Below, piece after piece: positions 1-12,900 of a stretch of DNA of 64,000 bases. The notes beneath the pieces were generated by a model. That model ran no database searches, was not told the DNA's origin, and saw only the letters and a list, made by a program, of their open reading frames with translations. The position numbers and the translations under genes are program-made. The first letter of the stretch is position 1. Each line of letters starts with the position of its first letter. The DNA comes from Gordionus sp. m RMFG-2023 (lineage: Eukaryota > Nematomorpha > Gordioida > Chordodea > Parachordodidae), in assembly GCF_954871325.1 (NCBI RefSeq), contig NC_088776.1, forward strand, positions 16,802,052 to 16,866,051, written 5' to 3'.

Positions 1-313
1 TCTCAGTTTTGCGGTAATCATAACATCTCGTAACGATAATATTTTTATAACGAATTAAATAATTATTATTAGCGAATAAAAAATACCAAATTGGTGAATA
101 ATGTAACATTAACTTGTATATATTAAAAAAAATCAATCATCCAATTAACCAAATAAACAATACAAAATAACCATTTAAATATTATTTGAAAATAATATAA
201 CAACAGTTTTCATTTTACACGATTTGGATTCATAGGGTTTAGCTTCATTTTTAAACGTTTAAAATAAACAATTTTAAAATTTTTTGTTTTATCCCCAAAT
301 TTTTTTAAAAAAG
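1..313. other. Intron sequence at the left window edge
   Basis: This is AT-rich non-coding sequence ending in a pyrimidine-rich acceptor, with AG at 312-313. The first readable codon after it is split: a base from an unseen upstream exon plus GT, giving Gly. No exon with the expected AAA3 Walker A motif was found here, so that part of the gene must lie further left. Confidence 0.7.
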
Positions 314-989
314 GTCCCCTCACTACAGCCATGAAAAAGGGCCATTGGGTCATTTTAGATGAACTAAACTTAGCTCCGAGCGAAGTTTTAGAAGCCCTCA
401 ATCGGGTTTTGGATGATAACAGGGAACTTATAAACCCCGCGTTCTCCGAAAATCAAAATTGTAACGAAGAAACCATAAAAGCCCATGAAAGATTCACGAT
501 TTTTGCCACTCAAAATCCCGCTTCGGCGATCTACAGCGGAAGAAAACAACTTTCCAGAGCTTTTAGAAATCGCTTCTTGCAGGTCAACTTTTCCCTACTG
601 CCTTATGAAGAAATCAAAGTTTGTAGCACACGCATCAGATTATACTATTTAGTATTTATACACATTTTTTGAATCAGCATTTACTTTTCCATTTATCTTC
701 CTTTTCAAGCAAGAAGGATACATGCATTTTTAATGTTAAAAAAATATTAAGGTCATTTTGCGTGAATCATGGCATCTGTCGACCAAAACATGTGATAAAA
801 TGGTCGCCATCATGATGGATCTCCAATGCAAACGCTCAAAAAATTCTGTGTTTTTCGGTAAAGAAGGGTTTATAACTATAAGGGATCTATTTAAATGGGC
901 TAATCGATACGATACTTTGGTGGGCGGCGATGATGAGATAACTAATTTGTTAAGACGTGAATGGAACCTCAATTTATTAGCTTTGACCG
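314..989 (+). CDS. MDN1: Midasin exons 1-2 of window: AAA3 from Walker B to the C-terminal lid
   Basis: The exons are 314-618 and 752-989. The first encodes GHWVILDELNLAPSEVLEAL (Walker B), FATQNPAS (sensor 1) and LSRAFRNRF (arginine-finger region). The second encodes SVFFGKEGFITIRDLFKWAN, the family hallmark at the end of AAA3, and closes on LLALTG. The splice phases join: 618 ends a codon (EEIK), VILRES follows, and 989 leaves one base that pairs with GC at 1302. The Walker A of AAA3 is left of the window. Compared with human MDN1 there is a short acidic insertion between NRELINPAF and AHERF, near 441-480. Motif conservation suggests AAA3 remains an ATP-binding module. Confidence 0.95.
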
Positions 990-3900
990 GTATTTTTTTT
1001 AAAGTTTTTATGTTTGAAGGCTAAAATATCTTAATATTTTAATCAATTATACTCTTTAATATTTAAAATTACAAGTTGTCTCATATTCTAGTGAAAGTGA
1101 GAAAAAAAATTCATAAAGTATATTTTATGATTTCTAATGTTTAAATGAGTTTAAATTATTTAAAAAAAAAATTTGGTATAGATTTTATTTATTAATGGTC
1201 CTTTTGCTGCATCAACTAAAACATTGTCTGGAAAAAGTTTTATTTTCCATTATTTTTTTCTTTCTTATAAATATGACATTTAATCGTAAATATATTTATA
1301 GGCTATACCCTTCTAGCCTCGCGTTGCAGGACTCAAGAAGATTTATGCATCATAAATGACATTTTTAATCGCATTTTCAATGAACATAAATCGTCTGTTT
1401 ACAACATTTCTGATATGGAAAATTACCTATTTAATTCAGAAACGGAACTGTTTACTACTTTGAAAACTAGGATAATCGAAAATTTTCGAGAGTTCGACCA
1501 CATTCATTGGACCTTTAACACCAGACGCATATTGATATTGACCTATCTTTCGGCTTATTTTAAGGAACCCGTTTTATTGGTTGGACAGACTGGGTTTTTA
1601 TTTTAATTTTTCATGTACTATGTATAATGTAGTATGATGCACTTATTTATTTTATGGGATATTCCTTTTTTTTTACCATTCTTTTATAGTTAAATAAATT
1701 TAGATTAAATATGTGAAAAGGTTGAAAGCAATTTAGTGTAATAAATGATTTTGCTACAGCTTCGACAAGTTAAACTTTTAGGAAATTTATGACCTAAGCT
1801 ATTAAAACTATAACCTCTATTTATTCTGAACTCTACAACATATATATTTGAATTGTTTCATAAAATGGTCATTTAAGGCCACTTACCCCTCCTCCAGTTC
1901 ATAATATAACATGTAAATATTTTTTAAGTTGCGGTAAAACAACAATTTGTCAAATAATTGCCGACCTTTTCAAGCAAACCTGCTACACCATAAATTGTCA
2001 TCAGCAATCTGACGCTTCAGATTTTGTTGGCAGTTTAAGACCTTGCCACGACAGCGATGAGCAACAAGCGATGAGTACTGATTATGTGAACAACGACTTA
2101 AAGGCTCCAAGTAATTTTGATTATAACAAACTAATCAAAAAATGGATATTATTCTAGAAGGTACTGTACATATGAAAAATCTCGGTGAGCCCAAGGGAGA
2201 GGAGCATATGGAGATAGATTTGGACGCTAAATTTGTAAATACACTTGAATATCACGTTGAATCGGATCCCCCGAAAGATTCAAAAAGTAAAAAGATGTTT
2301 GAATGGAGGGATGGGCTTCTTGTCAAAGCTATGAAAGAGGGTAATTCACTCCTTTTGGATGAAATATCGCTCGCTGACAATTCCGTGCTAGAGAGACTCA
2401 ATAGTGTACTGGAGGCTGACAAAAAGTTCCATATTATTGTTCACATATATCTTCTATAATTTTTGCTTAGCATAATCTTCGGGTATTTTTATTCTAAGAG
2501 CTCCTATATCGCACCTGTTGCCAGATCCCTAAAAATTTTTTATAGGGAATGGTTAGGCTAGACTCCTTTCGGTAATTATCATTAGTCAAAATAAAAAACT
2601 CCTCTCCCCCCTTCACGATATATTTTGCGATGAATTAATTTGCAAAAAATAAATAAATTAGGTTAGTTCTAATTGAAAAAGGAAATGAAACATACGATAG
2701 TTGCATGGAAATAAAGGCTCATCATGATTTTCATCTTTTTGCGACAATGAATCCCGGTGGTGATTACGGGAAGAAGGAGGTTTTTTAAAAACATTTGGAT
2801 TATATGTTTTCACAGCCTTTTTTTTATTTATAAAAGTATGCATTTTTTTGTCATTTTTTAAGATTTAAGGCTGCGTACCATTTTTAAGCAGTACTCTCTT
2901 TTGTTTTCTATATAGCTTCCTCTACACTACCAGGAAACAGGCTATTTAGATTTAGGTAAAAGGTACGATAATTTGTTTTATTTGTACCGAAGAAATATAT
3001 AAATAACTTAATGGTTATTTATTAAAAGACAAACTTAAACTAAATAGGGTGTACCTGCGTCACGCTGAAAAATTTGAAGAGTCCCTTGAAAATTTTGAAA
3101 TTTTTTTATAACTCAAAAAAATGTCATTTGGAAAATTTAAAAAAATGAATTAAAATTTTTTTAATAAGCCCCCTTGAGATTGTAAAGTTAAAGTTTCAAA
3201 AATAAGGCGAATAGTGCTCAAATGGCGCAAGTTTTTTAATAATAAAAAAATATAAGGTTTATACGTGATTATTTAAAATCCTGAGCTTGTAAATCCTTTG
3301 ATCATTATTTTTTATACTAGCTAGTAAAATTCTCTTATCGTATATAAAAATAATATATTTTTTATTTTTTATACAAGCTTATTTAAAGTCCATAGCTCGT
3401 ACAAATCCTTTGATCTTTGTTTTTATGCTAGGTGGTGCACTATGATTTAAATCAATTCAATTACAAATTCAAATTTTTTTCTCATCAAAAATTCGATTAG
3501 TTATCTCCCGCCCTTAGAAACAGATTTACAGAAATATGGTGCGATTCTAACGACGATATCAAAGACGTGGTAGGAATAATCACCCATAATTTGAAATCGG
3601 CCCGGGTCGAAAATACAAATTCCCTCATCATAAAGGCGTTCGTCGAATATTACGATTGGATCAAAAATTTTAATAACTCGTCTCCTAAAAATAAAGCTAG
3701 TTGGTTTAGTGGCGAATTTTCTTCTCTCACTACATTGCCTTCGTAAATATATTTTGATCTTAATATATAGATTTTATAAAATTTGCCTTTTCCATAGTTT
3801 ATCTTTATAGGCCAGTAAATCACCCTTCGTCACTTCTCACCAGTTTAAACGCCGCAATTTATATTTTAAACATTTATCCAAATCTTATTACTTTTCTTCG

Positions 3901-6900
3901 CTTTATTTTTCTTAGTTTAACTATTGATTCTACACAATTTTCCAAAGTCAATTCAAGTGGGTTGTTGTACGAGTAGTGTTGTTAAAAAGTCGAGTTCTTA
4001 CGACTTGCGACTCGAGTCGTAGTCGTAAAAAACGGCTCCGACTCAAGCCGATCAAGGAGCCGCATGAGCCGACTCACTTAGTCGGCGCATGAAGTAGGCT
4101 CGTATAAGGCGACTCGCTGGGTCTGCCTAATTTTTTTGTTTTTTTTATAAAATCTGGTAAATTGCTAAATTTTGGATTACTGATTAATGTGAACAAAATT
4201 ATATTAAGAATATTCATATCGTAACTAAAAATGGCTCAGGACCCGAATTCGGCTTCAGGGATTATATACCTAATTTTTATAACACAAAAATGTAAAAATA
4301 TAATTTATATTGTAAAGATGTTAAATTAAAATTTCAGTGAAGATGTATCCTAGATAAGTGACAATTGTCATAATCGTTGTTTTTAAAGTTTTTTAAATTT
4401 TTTTGACGTAAATGGCCCAAAATAAGTATTGCTAACATGTTTAAATAAAACTTCAGTGATGTACTCTAAACAGAGTTTCCCATTCAAAAAAGGAAAAGTC
4501 CCAATGAAAAAAGGAAAATTGTAATTTTTTTAAAATTTTTTGTCAATTTTTCTTAAACTTTTATTTATTTTTGTTATTCCTTTTTAATTTATTTCTAAAT
4601 TTTTGCGATTTCTTTACGTTCTTTTTCTTACTGTATCTTTTCTCAATTTATTTCTAACTTTTTGCTATTTTCTTTACTTTTATTTTTCTTACTATATCTT
4701 CTCTCAATTTATTTTTCTTCTCATTTTGATAATTCTTTTGTATTTTTAAAATAATTTATAAATTTAGGTCCATTTTTTTAACAATTCTTTACGTTTTTTT
4801 TCATCATACATACAATATTCTTTTTATGTTTTTTGTAATCCTTTACATACATTTCTAACCTTTTTAATCTTGTCATTTTTAATCTTTATTTTTTTGAGCA
4901 TTTCTCAATTTTTTTCTTCTCATTTTTGATAATAATTTTTAATAATTATATTTAATGCTTTTGGCAGACAATATAATTACAATTGCTAAATTATAAATTA
5001 TTCGTTTGGTTTACCTTAACTGTAATACCAAACGATATTTAAATTAATAAAATATAATTATTTTTAAATTCTTATTTTTAAAACGCATTAGAAAATTATT
5101 ATCATTATAAGTGTATGTTATTTTATAAATAAAGATTATATATAGTAAAAAAAATGCGTCCTTATTTATTTTTTTTTAAAATTTATAAATTAGTTTTATC
5201 AAAGTCAGATATAAAGTAAATGTTTTAACTAAATGGTCTCTAATAAACAATTATATATACTAGGATTCTGTAATGAACTAAACTAGCAAAAATAATTATC
5301 AAAATGAAGAAAAAAATTGAGAAATGCTCAAAAAAATAAAGATTAAAAATGACGAGATTGAAAAGGTTAGAAATGTATGTAAAAGATTACAATGAAAAAA
5401 TTATAAAAAGAATATTGTATGTATGATGAAAAAAAATCTAAAGAATTGTTAAAAAAATGGACCTAAATTTATAAATTATTTTAAAAATACAAAAGAATTA
5501 TCAAAATGAGAAGAAAAATAAATTGAGAGAAGATATAGTAAGAAAAATAAAAGTAAAGAAAATAGCAAAAAGTTAGAAATAAATTGAGAAAAGATACAGT
5601 AAGAAAAAGAACGTAAAGAAATCGCAAAAATTTAGAAATAAATTAAAAAGGAATAACAAAAATAAATAAAAGTTTAAGAAAAATTGACAAAAAATTTTAA
5701 AAAAATTACAATTTTCCTTTTTTTCATTGGGACTTTTCCTTTTTTGAATGGGAAACTCTGTATCTTGAGTACATCTTCACTGAAGTTTTATTTAAACATG
5801 TTAGCAATACTTATTTTAGCCCATTTACTTCAAAAAAATTTAAAAAACTTCAAAAACAACGATTATGACAATTGTCACTAAAATTTTATTTTAACATGTT
5901 AGCAATACTTATTTTAGCCCATTTACGTCAAAAAAACTTTAAAAACAACGATTATGACAATTGTCACTTATCTAGGGTGCATCTTCACTGAAATTTCATT
6001 TAAACATGTTAGCAATACTTATTTTAGCCCATTTACGTCAAAAAAATTTAGAAAACTTTAAAAACAACGATTATGACAATTGTCACTTATCTATGGTACA
6101 TCTTCACTAAAATTTTATTTAAAAAACTTTAAAAACAACGATTATGACCATTGTCACTTATCTAGGGTACATCTTCACTAAAATTTTAATTTAACATCTT
6201 TACAATATAAATTATATTTTTACATTTTTGTGTTATAAAATTAGGTATATAATCCCTGAAGCCGAATTCGGGTCCTGAGTCATTTTTAGTTACGACATGA
6301 ATATTTTTATTATTTGTTCACATTAATCAGTAACCCAAAATTTAGCAATTTACCAGATTTTATAAAAAAAACAAAAAAATTGAGCAGACCTAGCGAGTCG
6401 ACTAACACGAGCCTACTTCATGAGTCGACTCGAGTCAAAGTCGTTTTATCGGCTAGAAACTAGGCTCGAGTCGCAGCTAAGTCGACTCGGCTTAGCCGTT
6501 TAACAACACTATGTACGAGAACATGAAATTAAAAAAAAGCTAGTCTTATATTTTAGAAAATCTATAAAGTAATATTAATAGATATTACATAAAGTAATAG
6601 TTAAATATCTCAATTGAGTTTTTTTTTAAAAATCTTTAAATATGGAGATTTTTTAGATATTTACTAAAACATTCCCAATAAAAATTTCACATTCAGAATA
6701 TTTGAAAAGTTCATCATTTTTTATGATTTTTTCTCCTATATCATCTCAATATTATCTTCGAGTTTTTCTATAAAATATGAAAAATAGTCTTAATTTTTCC
6801 ACTTTTTAGGATTTTGCGTTTTTGATCACATACCACTCAAATGATTACGCCTGATAAAAGAAAATTGCATGATTATTTTAAAAATTCCCATAAATATCCT

Positions 6901-9900
6901 TTCTGATTTTTATAAAAAAATATGTTTATTAAATTTTTAAAAAGAATCGCTAATAATTGTCTTATTAAAACGGTTATAAATTTTTTTTCAAATAATTTTT
7001 GGGAAAAATAAAACAGAATAAATTTGAACACTAGAGATGTCCTACGTTTTACTCAATTTATGAATTCTGCAACGTTCGAAGCAAATATTAATAACTTTTG
7101 CCCTTCTAACTCAATTATGGACATTAATTTAGAAAATTTAGCTGTAAATTCGTTTACAAATTGTAATCTTATTGTCGAACAAATCAAGCGTTTTTATCAT
7201 TCCGTCGCTTTGACCCTTTGGGAAAAAATTGATATTGCGGGTATTATTCTTTGTTATTATTATTAAACAAAGAATATTTTAAAAAAGCCGAGATAGAAAA
7301 AACAATTTTTTATTTATTAGTCAGATTTGTCATTATAATATTTGTTAATATTTATTAAAGCTTTCTTGAATAATTTACCCTCTCATCAAATAACCTCGAT
7401 TCAAGAAATGTGTCATTCTCGACTATTGAATAGTATATTCCATATTTACGAAGAAATATCATTACTGAATCACATAGAAAGAGGTGTGTTTGATAACGCG
7501 AATGAACTCATTTTTCAATCTTCGCATATGGAAATAGTCAAAAATAGCAAAGTATTTGGAATTACTCCATTCGTTTATCATATAACAAGTAATAAAAAAT
7601 ATTTTATCTCAATTTAACAACACTATTTTTTTACATATCGCTTGATTATTATAGAGCTTAGTAGTGCTGTTAAACGGCTCGATTTAAGCCGATTTTTAAA
7701 AACGGCTAACTCAATATTTTATCCAGAAAAAAAATAATCAAGCCTGAAGATTTTGTTCATAGGTTTGGACACATATTAGCCAAGTCTCTAGGTCAGGCAA
7801 TATATTTCTTACTAAAATGTTGAGTTAGCCGTTTCTAAAAATCGGCTCAAAATGAGTCGTTTAACAACACTAGAGCTGAGATTGGCTCTGTATCCTATTC
7901 TTGGTTGTCACCCAACCTTTAAAAAATGTTTTTTTTGCTAACAAGATCTTTAAGAAACTTCATATAATATATGGTATAGTTTTTTTTCCAATTCTTATAT
8001 ATATATATATTATTCTTTAATTATTCAATTTAACTTCTATAAGCATTCAATTTAACTGACCTTTTATATAATATTAAATATAAATCCGTTATATTATTCT
8101 ATGACAAATATATTATTCAAATAACGTTGAATATTAAAATATATAAAATATAACAAAGGTGAAGTAGATTTTTAACCAACACGTTTAGATATTTAAAAAA
8201 ATATTATATTTTATAAGCTTTGATTTATATTTATTATTATAATTATAAAATAGTCCTTTAAATTTGAAATTTAACGATAGATAAAATCAATGTACAATTA
8301 ATTCATATTATACAGATCCTGATCATATTATGGACAGCTCATCTAATTTTGTTCTACACGCACCAACCGCTAGGGAAAATATGTTTAAAATTTTGAGAGC
8401 ATTGACTCTGTCTAAACCGATGCTATTGGAAGGTTTATATATATTTTATATCCATACGTTAATTTTTTTACAACTCACAAGAGCAATATGTTTGTATACT
8501 TTTTACCCCTAAATGCGGGAGATTAAGGTCCGGCAAGACGTGGTAAGGCGGACCGTAATATTACCTATAAAATATTAACCTAGTCACAGGTGCCAATTAA
8601 TTATATATTTCCATAGATATTAAATTAGTGTCATCATTTGGTAAAGAAAATATACTAAGATTGGTAGGAAAATCATGATTTTTTTCCTTCAAACTTAAGC
8701 ACATTGGAAATAAATATTTTTTATTTGAGAAATAATTTTATAAATTTGAGACATGCCCATGACTAAAGGGCCATACTCTACAGGCCAATTCATCTTTTCT
8801 TTAGGCGAGTGCAAATTTATTATGACGAATAAATATACTTAAAGCATTAGCTATATAAAGATGAACCTCGAAGTGAAAATATACCATCAAAATAGAAAGA
8901 TAATTATAATGTAGCTGTTTTTCTATGGATTTAGCAAACAGTAAAGGTGTCGTCGTGCATTGTAATTTATTATTAAAGTAAATTGTACTTAATAATTATA
9001 CTATCTATAACCACATCCAAAAAGCTATCAATGGGAAAGAGGTCTAAATGCCTACTCAAATATTGCGGAATCAAATAATTAAGATTTTGCAAATTAAAAT
9101 ACTAATTAGAAATTTATTACTGGTGGAAGTCACATTAAAGGTATCGGCTAGAACCTGATCGGAAAAACTTGGTTGGACCATGGTTGAAATGATCCGATTT
9201 AGTTATAGCCTACGTCCGAAAGCCGTACCGTTGACATATAGTAATTATAATATATATAATATAAACACAAGGATCACCTGGTGTGGGCAAAACTACCTTA
9301 ATCCAAGCTCTCGCGAATTTTACTAACAATAAGTTGGTAAGGATAAATTTGTCGGAACATACAGTATATATTTTTTTTTGTAAATATTGATTATTCTCAC
9401 TTTTTAATAAGGATGTATGCGATTTATTTGGCGCTAATTTACCCACAAATGATGGATCTTTTGCGTGGAAGGATGGACCAGTATTGAAAGTACTCAAGAA
9501 TGGATATTGGTTGCTTATAGACGAGGTTTCATTTTTATAATGAAACTCAAATACTATTACTTATTGTCAAATACGTTTATTGAAAAAAAATTATTTATAA
9601 TTTAAAGATAACACTTAATTTGAATATAAAATTTGTAAGAATAATTGAAATTTAAATTATAAAGGTAATTGAAAGGTTTAAATTGTAAACAAATTAAATG
9701 ACAATTATGGTATGTAAATTTTAGTAGTATAAATAGTGAGATCTAAAATGTAATAATTCATCAAAAGAAAAGAGAAAGTTTTATAATTTTTACTTTATAT
9801 TTTGATTTTATATTTACGTTTTAGCGTTATTTATGTTATTTTAGAATAATTTTGATTAACTTGATTAACTCTATATTTTAATAAATTAATTTGTCATCTT

Positions 9901-12900
9901 CAATTCTTGATTTTAATGTATTTGAATTAAACACTTATTTTATTTTTATAATAAAAAAATTATTAACTATTATTTTTTTTATACGCACAATTAAATTCCT
10001 CCTTATAACCTATGCTTTATTTTATTTTTATTATAAAAAAATTATTAACTATTATTTTTTTTATACGCACAATTAAATTCCTCCTTATAACCTATGCTTT
10101 ATTTTATTTTTATTATAAAAAAATTATTAACTATTATTTTTTTTATACGCACAATTAAATTCCTCCTTATAACCTATGCTTTATTTTATATTCAATCTAT
10201 AAAATAGCATCATTTTTGCCACCTTTATTTATTAACACTAGATAAATTTAGCCTCTCAATCCGTCTTAGAAGCCCTAAATTCTTGCTTAGATCATAGAGG
10301 AATAGTTACAATTCCAGAATTGGGCAGGAGTTTTAGCATAAAAGAAGGGAAAACAGTTATATTTGCTTGTCAAAATCCACATTTTCAAGGCGGAGGTCGC
10401 AAAGTTTTGCCCAAATCTTTTGTTAATCGATTCATACATGTAAATTAAAAAATATATAACACTATACATAATTTATCATTATTTTATTTTTTATTATTTC
10501 AGGAAAATTTGGGTAATTAAAATATTAATATTTTTTTAACCTATTTAAGGTGTTATGCTATTAGAGTTCATATAATTTAAACGAAATCAACCACAAATTA
10601 AACTAGAAATAGTTTTAATTTTCGGACATAAATTTGTATCTAATTGTTTTTAAAACCCTAATCGAAATCGATATAATTTTATTTTAATTTAAAATTAACC
10701 CGAAAACAATATATAAACATTTTCTGATATAACCAAGGTATACATCAGAGACATGAATCCGCAGGATTATATCATTATATTAAAACACTCGTACCCAAAT
10801 ATACCAGAAGATGTAATAGCCGATATGGTCGCTATAAACTTTGAAGTAATTTTTAATAAGTTAATGACTGTTATAATATCGTATAAGCCTTGCATTGGAC
10901 CTGTTATTGAATATCCAGCTCAGCTCTCATTTTTTATCCACCGAGTCCAAGAATCTGGCCGAACTTGGACCTGCCCATGCAGGGTTTAAATAGAAATATT
11001 TTATTACTCAAAATTTTTCAACTTTATATTTCTTAATTTTAAAAAGTATAATAATATTAAATAGAAAAAATTAACATTCCATATAACAACATTTATATAA
11101 AAGGTTAAAAGATTAAGCAAAGAACTAACCAGATACTCTAATATGTGGGAATTTAATATACGGGATTTGACTCGATGGTGCCAATTATCTTTGAAAGTAT
11201 GCTAGTGCTAATTTAATATTACCTTCAAAATTTTCTTCATATCGTTTGAAAATTTAATAAAACATTAATATTATATTATCAAACCAGTATATTTTTAACG
11301 ATCCATTTTCAATTTTATTGCCATGTAGAAATATTGTTTATAAATTTGGCATTTTTTATACAAAAAACTTAAATTTAATTTTTTTAAGATTATAGTTAAT
11401 TTTTACCTAGATATCATTCCGGTCATAAATATTCTTTTTGTAAATCTATTTCTTACAATAATATTTAATTATTTAAATAACTAATGAAAGAACTCGAAAT
11501 ACCAAGAAGACCTACTTTACGATTCCTTTGATTTGATTTACATAGCCAGGTTTAGGAACCCTCAACATAAGATCGCGATATCTACCATATTTTTTCGAAT
11601 TTCAAATCACGAAAACCCCCTCCGCAAAATTGATGAAAAAAATAGCGGCTTACCATCTTCTCACTATAAAATGATACAAACTCCTTTTCATTTTTCGAGA
11701 ACAACTTCCGCCTCAAGTAATTTGCAGATAGGTAGATCCCTATTAAAAATAGCTAATAAATTATCGGTGGATTTCTTGTGCGGTAATAATTACAATAAAC
11801 CTTTATGCCTGCTAAAATCTCAAATGAAGAACTTGGAACTCTTAGCCAGAGTGCTTCAGATGAATTGGATGCCTATTTTGGTTTGAATTTTAATATGAGA
11901 TGCGGAATATATTTAATTTTTAAACTATCATATCATTTACATACCACTTGAGAGTTCTAACACTCTGGTAAATTTACACGAGTCCGATTTACAAAAAAAT
12001 AAGGCACCATTTTTTTAGTTTAACTTTATAAGAACGTTGATAACAAAAAAAACAAATTTATTATTAATTTTAAAAGATATTTTTTTTATATCTATAAATG
12101 AAAGCGACGTGGCTATAAACCGTCTTTTATATCCTATTTATTTTCGGAAACATACTATAATTATTAATAACTTGATATTATCATAATTTTATCTTAGTCT
12201 TAAGAATATAGAATATTAGATTTATTTTTTATTTATAAAATCAAAATTAATTTCAATTTAAAATATTGAAATTTTTATTTAAAATATTAATCTATAGATA
12301 GGAAACACCGGATCTGGCAAAACGAGTTTAGTCAGAATATTAGCCTCCTTATCTGGAAATAAATTGAGTCATTTTTATATGCACCCAAACACTGATACTA
12401 CGGATCTTATAGGAAATTACGAACAAGTAATTTTTATCATTTATTGTTTCAAATTAACTGATTGCTTTTTTTATTTTTATTCTTTGGTAACCAGGGACGT
12501 AACTACTGAATGAATTTTTGTGGCCCAGCCCTTCCAAATACACCCCCCCCCCCCCATCTAACAAAAATTTAATTGGACAAAAGAATCGAAATATTTTATT
12601 ATTTTGAATATGCTTAATCAAGGACATTCTAGGTTCCACTTTCCCGAAATGCTCCTGAAGCAAAAAGTGTTATATTTTAAAGGAAAGGCGGGAAAAAATT
12701 ATTATCTTATTATCGGAATACATTTTGGAGGTGCTCTAGAATATGTTCCAGAATTTTTGCGGATTCTTATAAAACAGCGTTTCCTAACCTTTTGAATATG
12801 AAAGCTAAAAATGAAAAATTTTAATCTTAAAAGAATCTGAACGGAGCAGAACAAAAAAATGTCCTGTTATTATGTTTTAGCGTCAACGTGTTTTATATAG

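Noticed and set aside
2916-2955. Apparent short exon reading SSTLPGNRLFRF between the AAA4 sensor and NRFTEIW
   Set aside because: Its phase does not fit the exon ending at 2779. The acceptor at 3499-3500 gives LSPALRNRFTEIW in frame and matches the family exactly.
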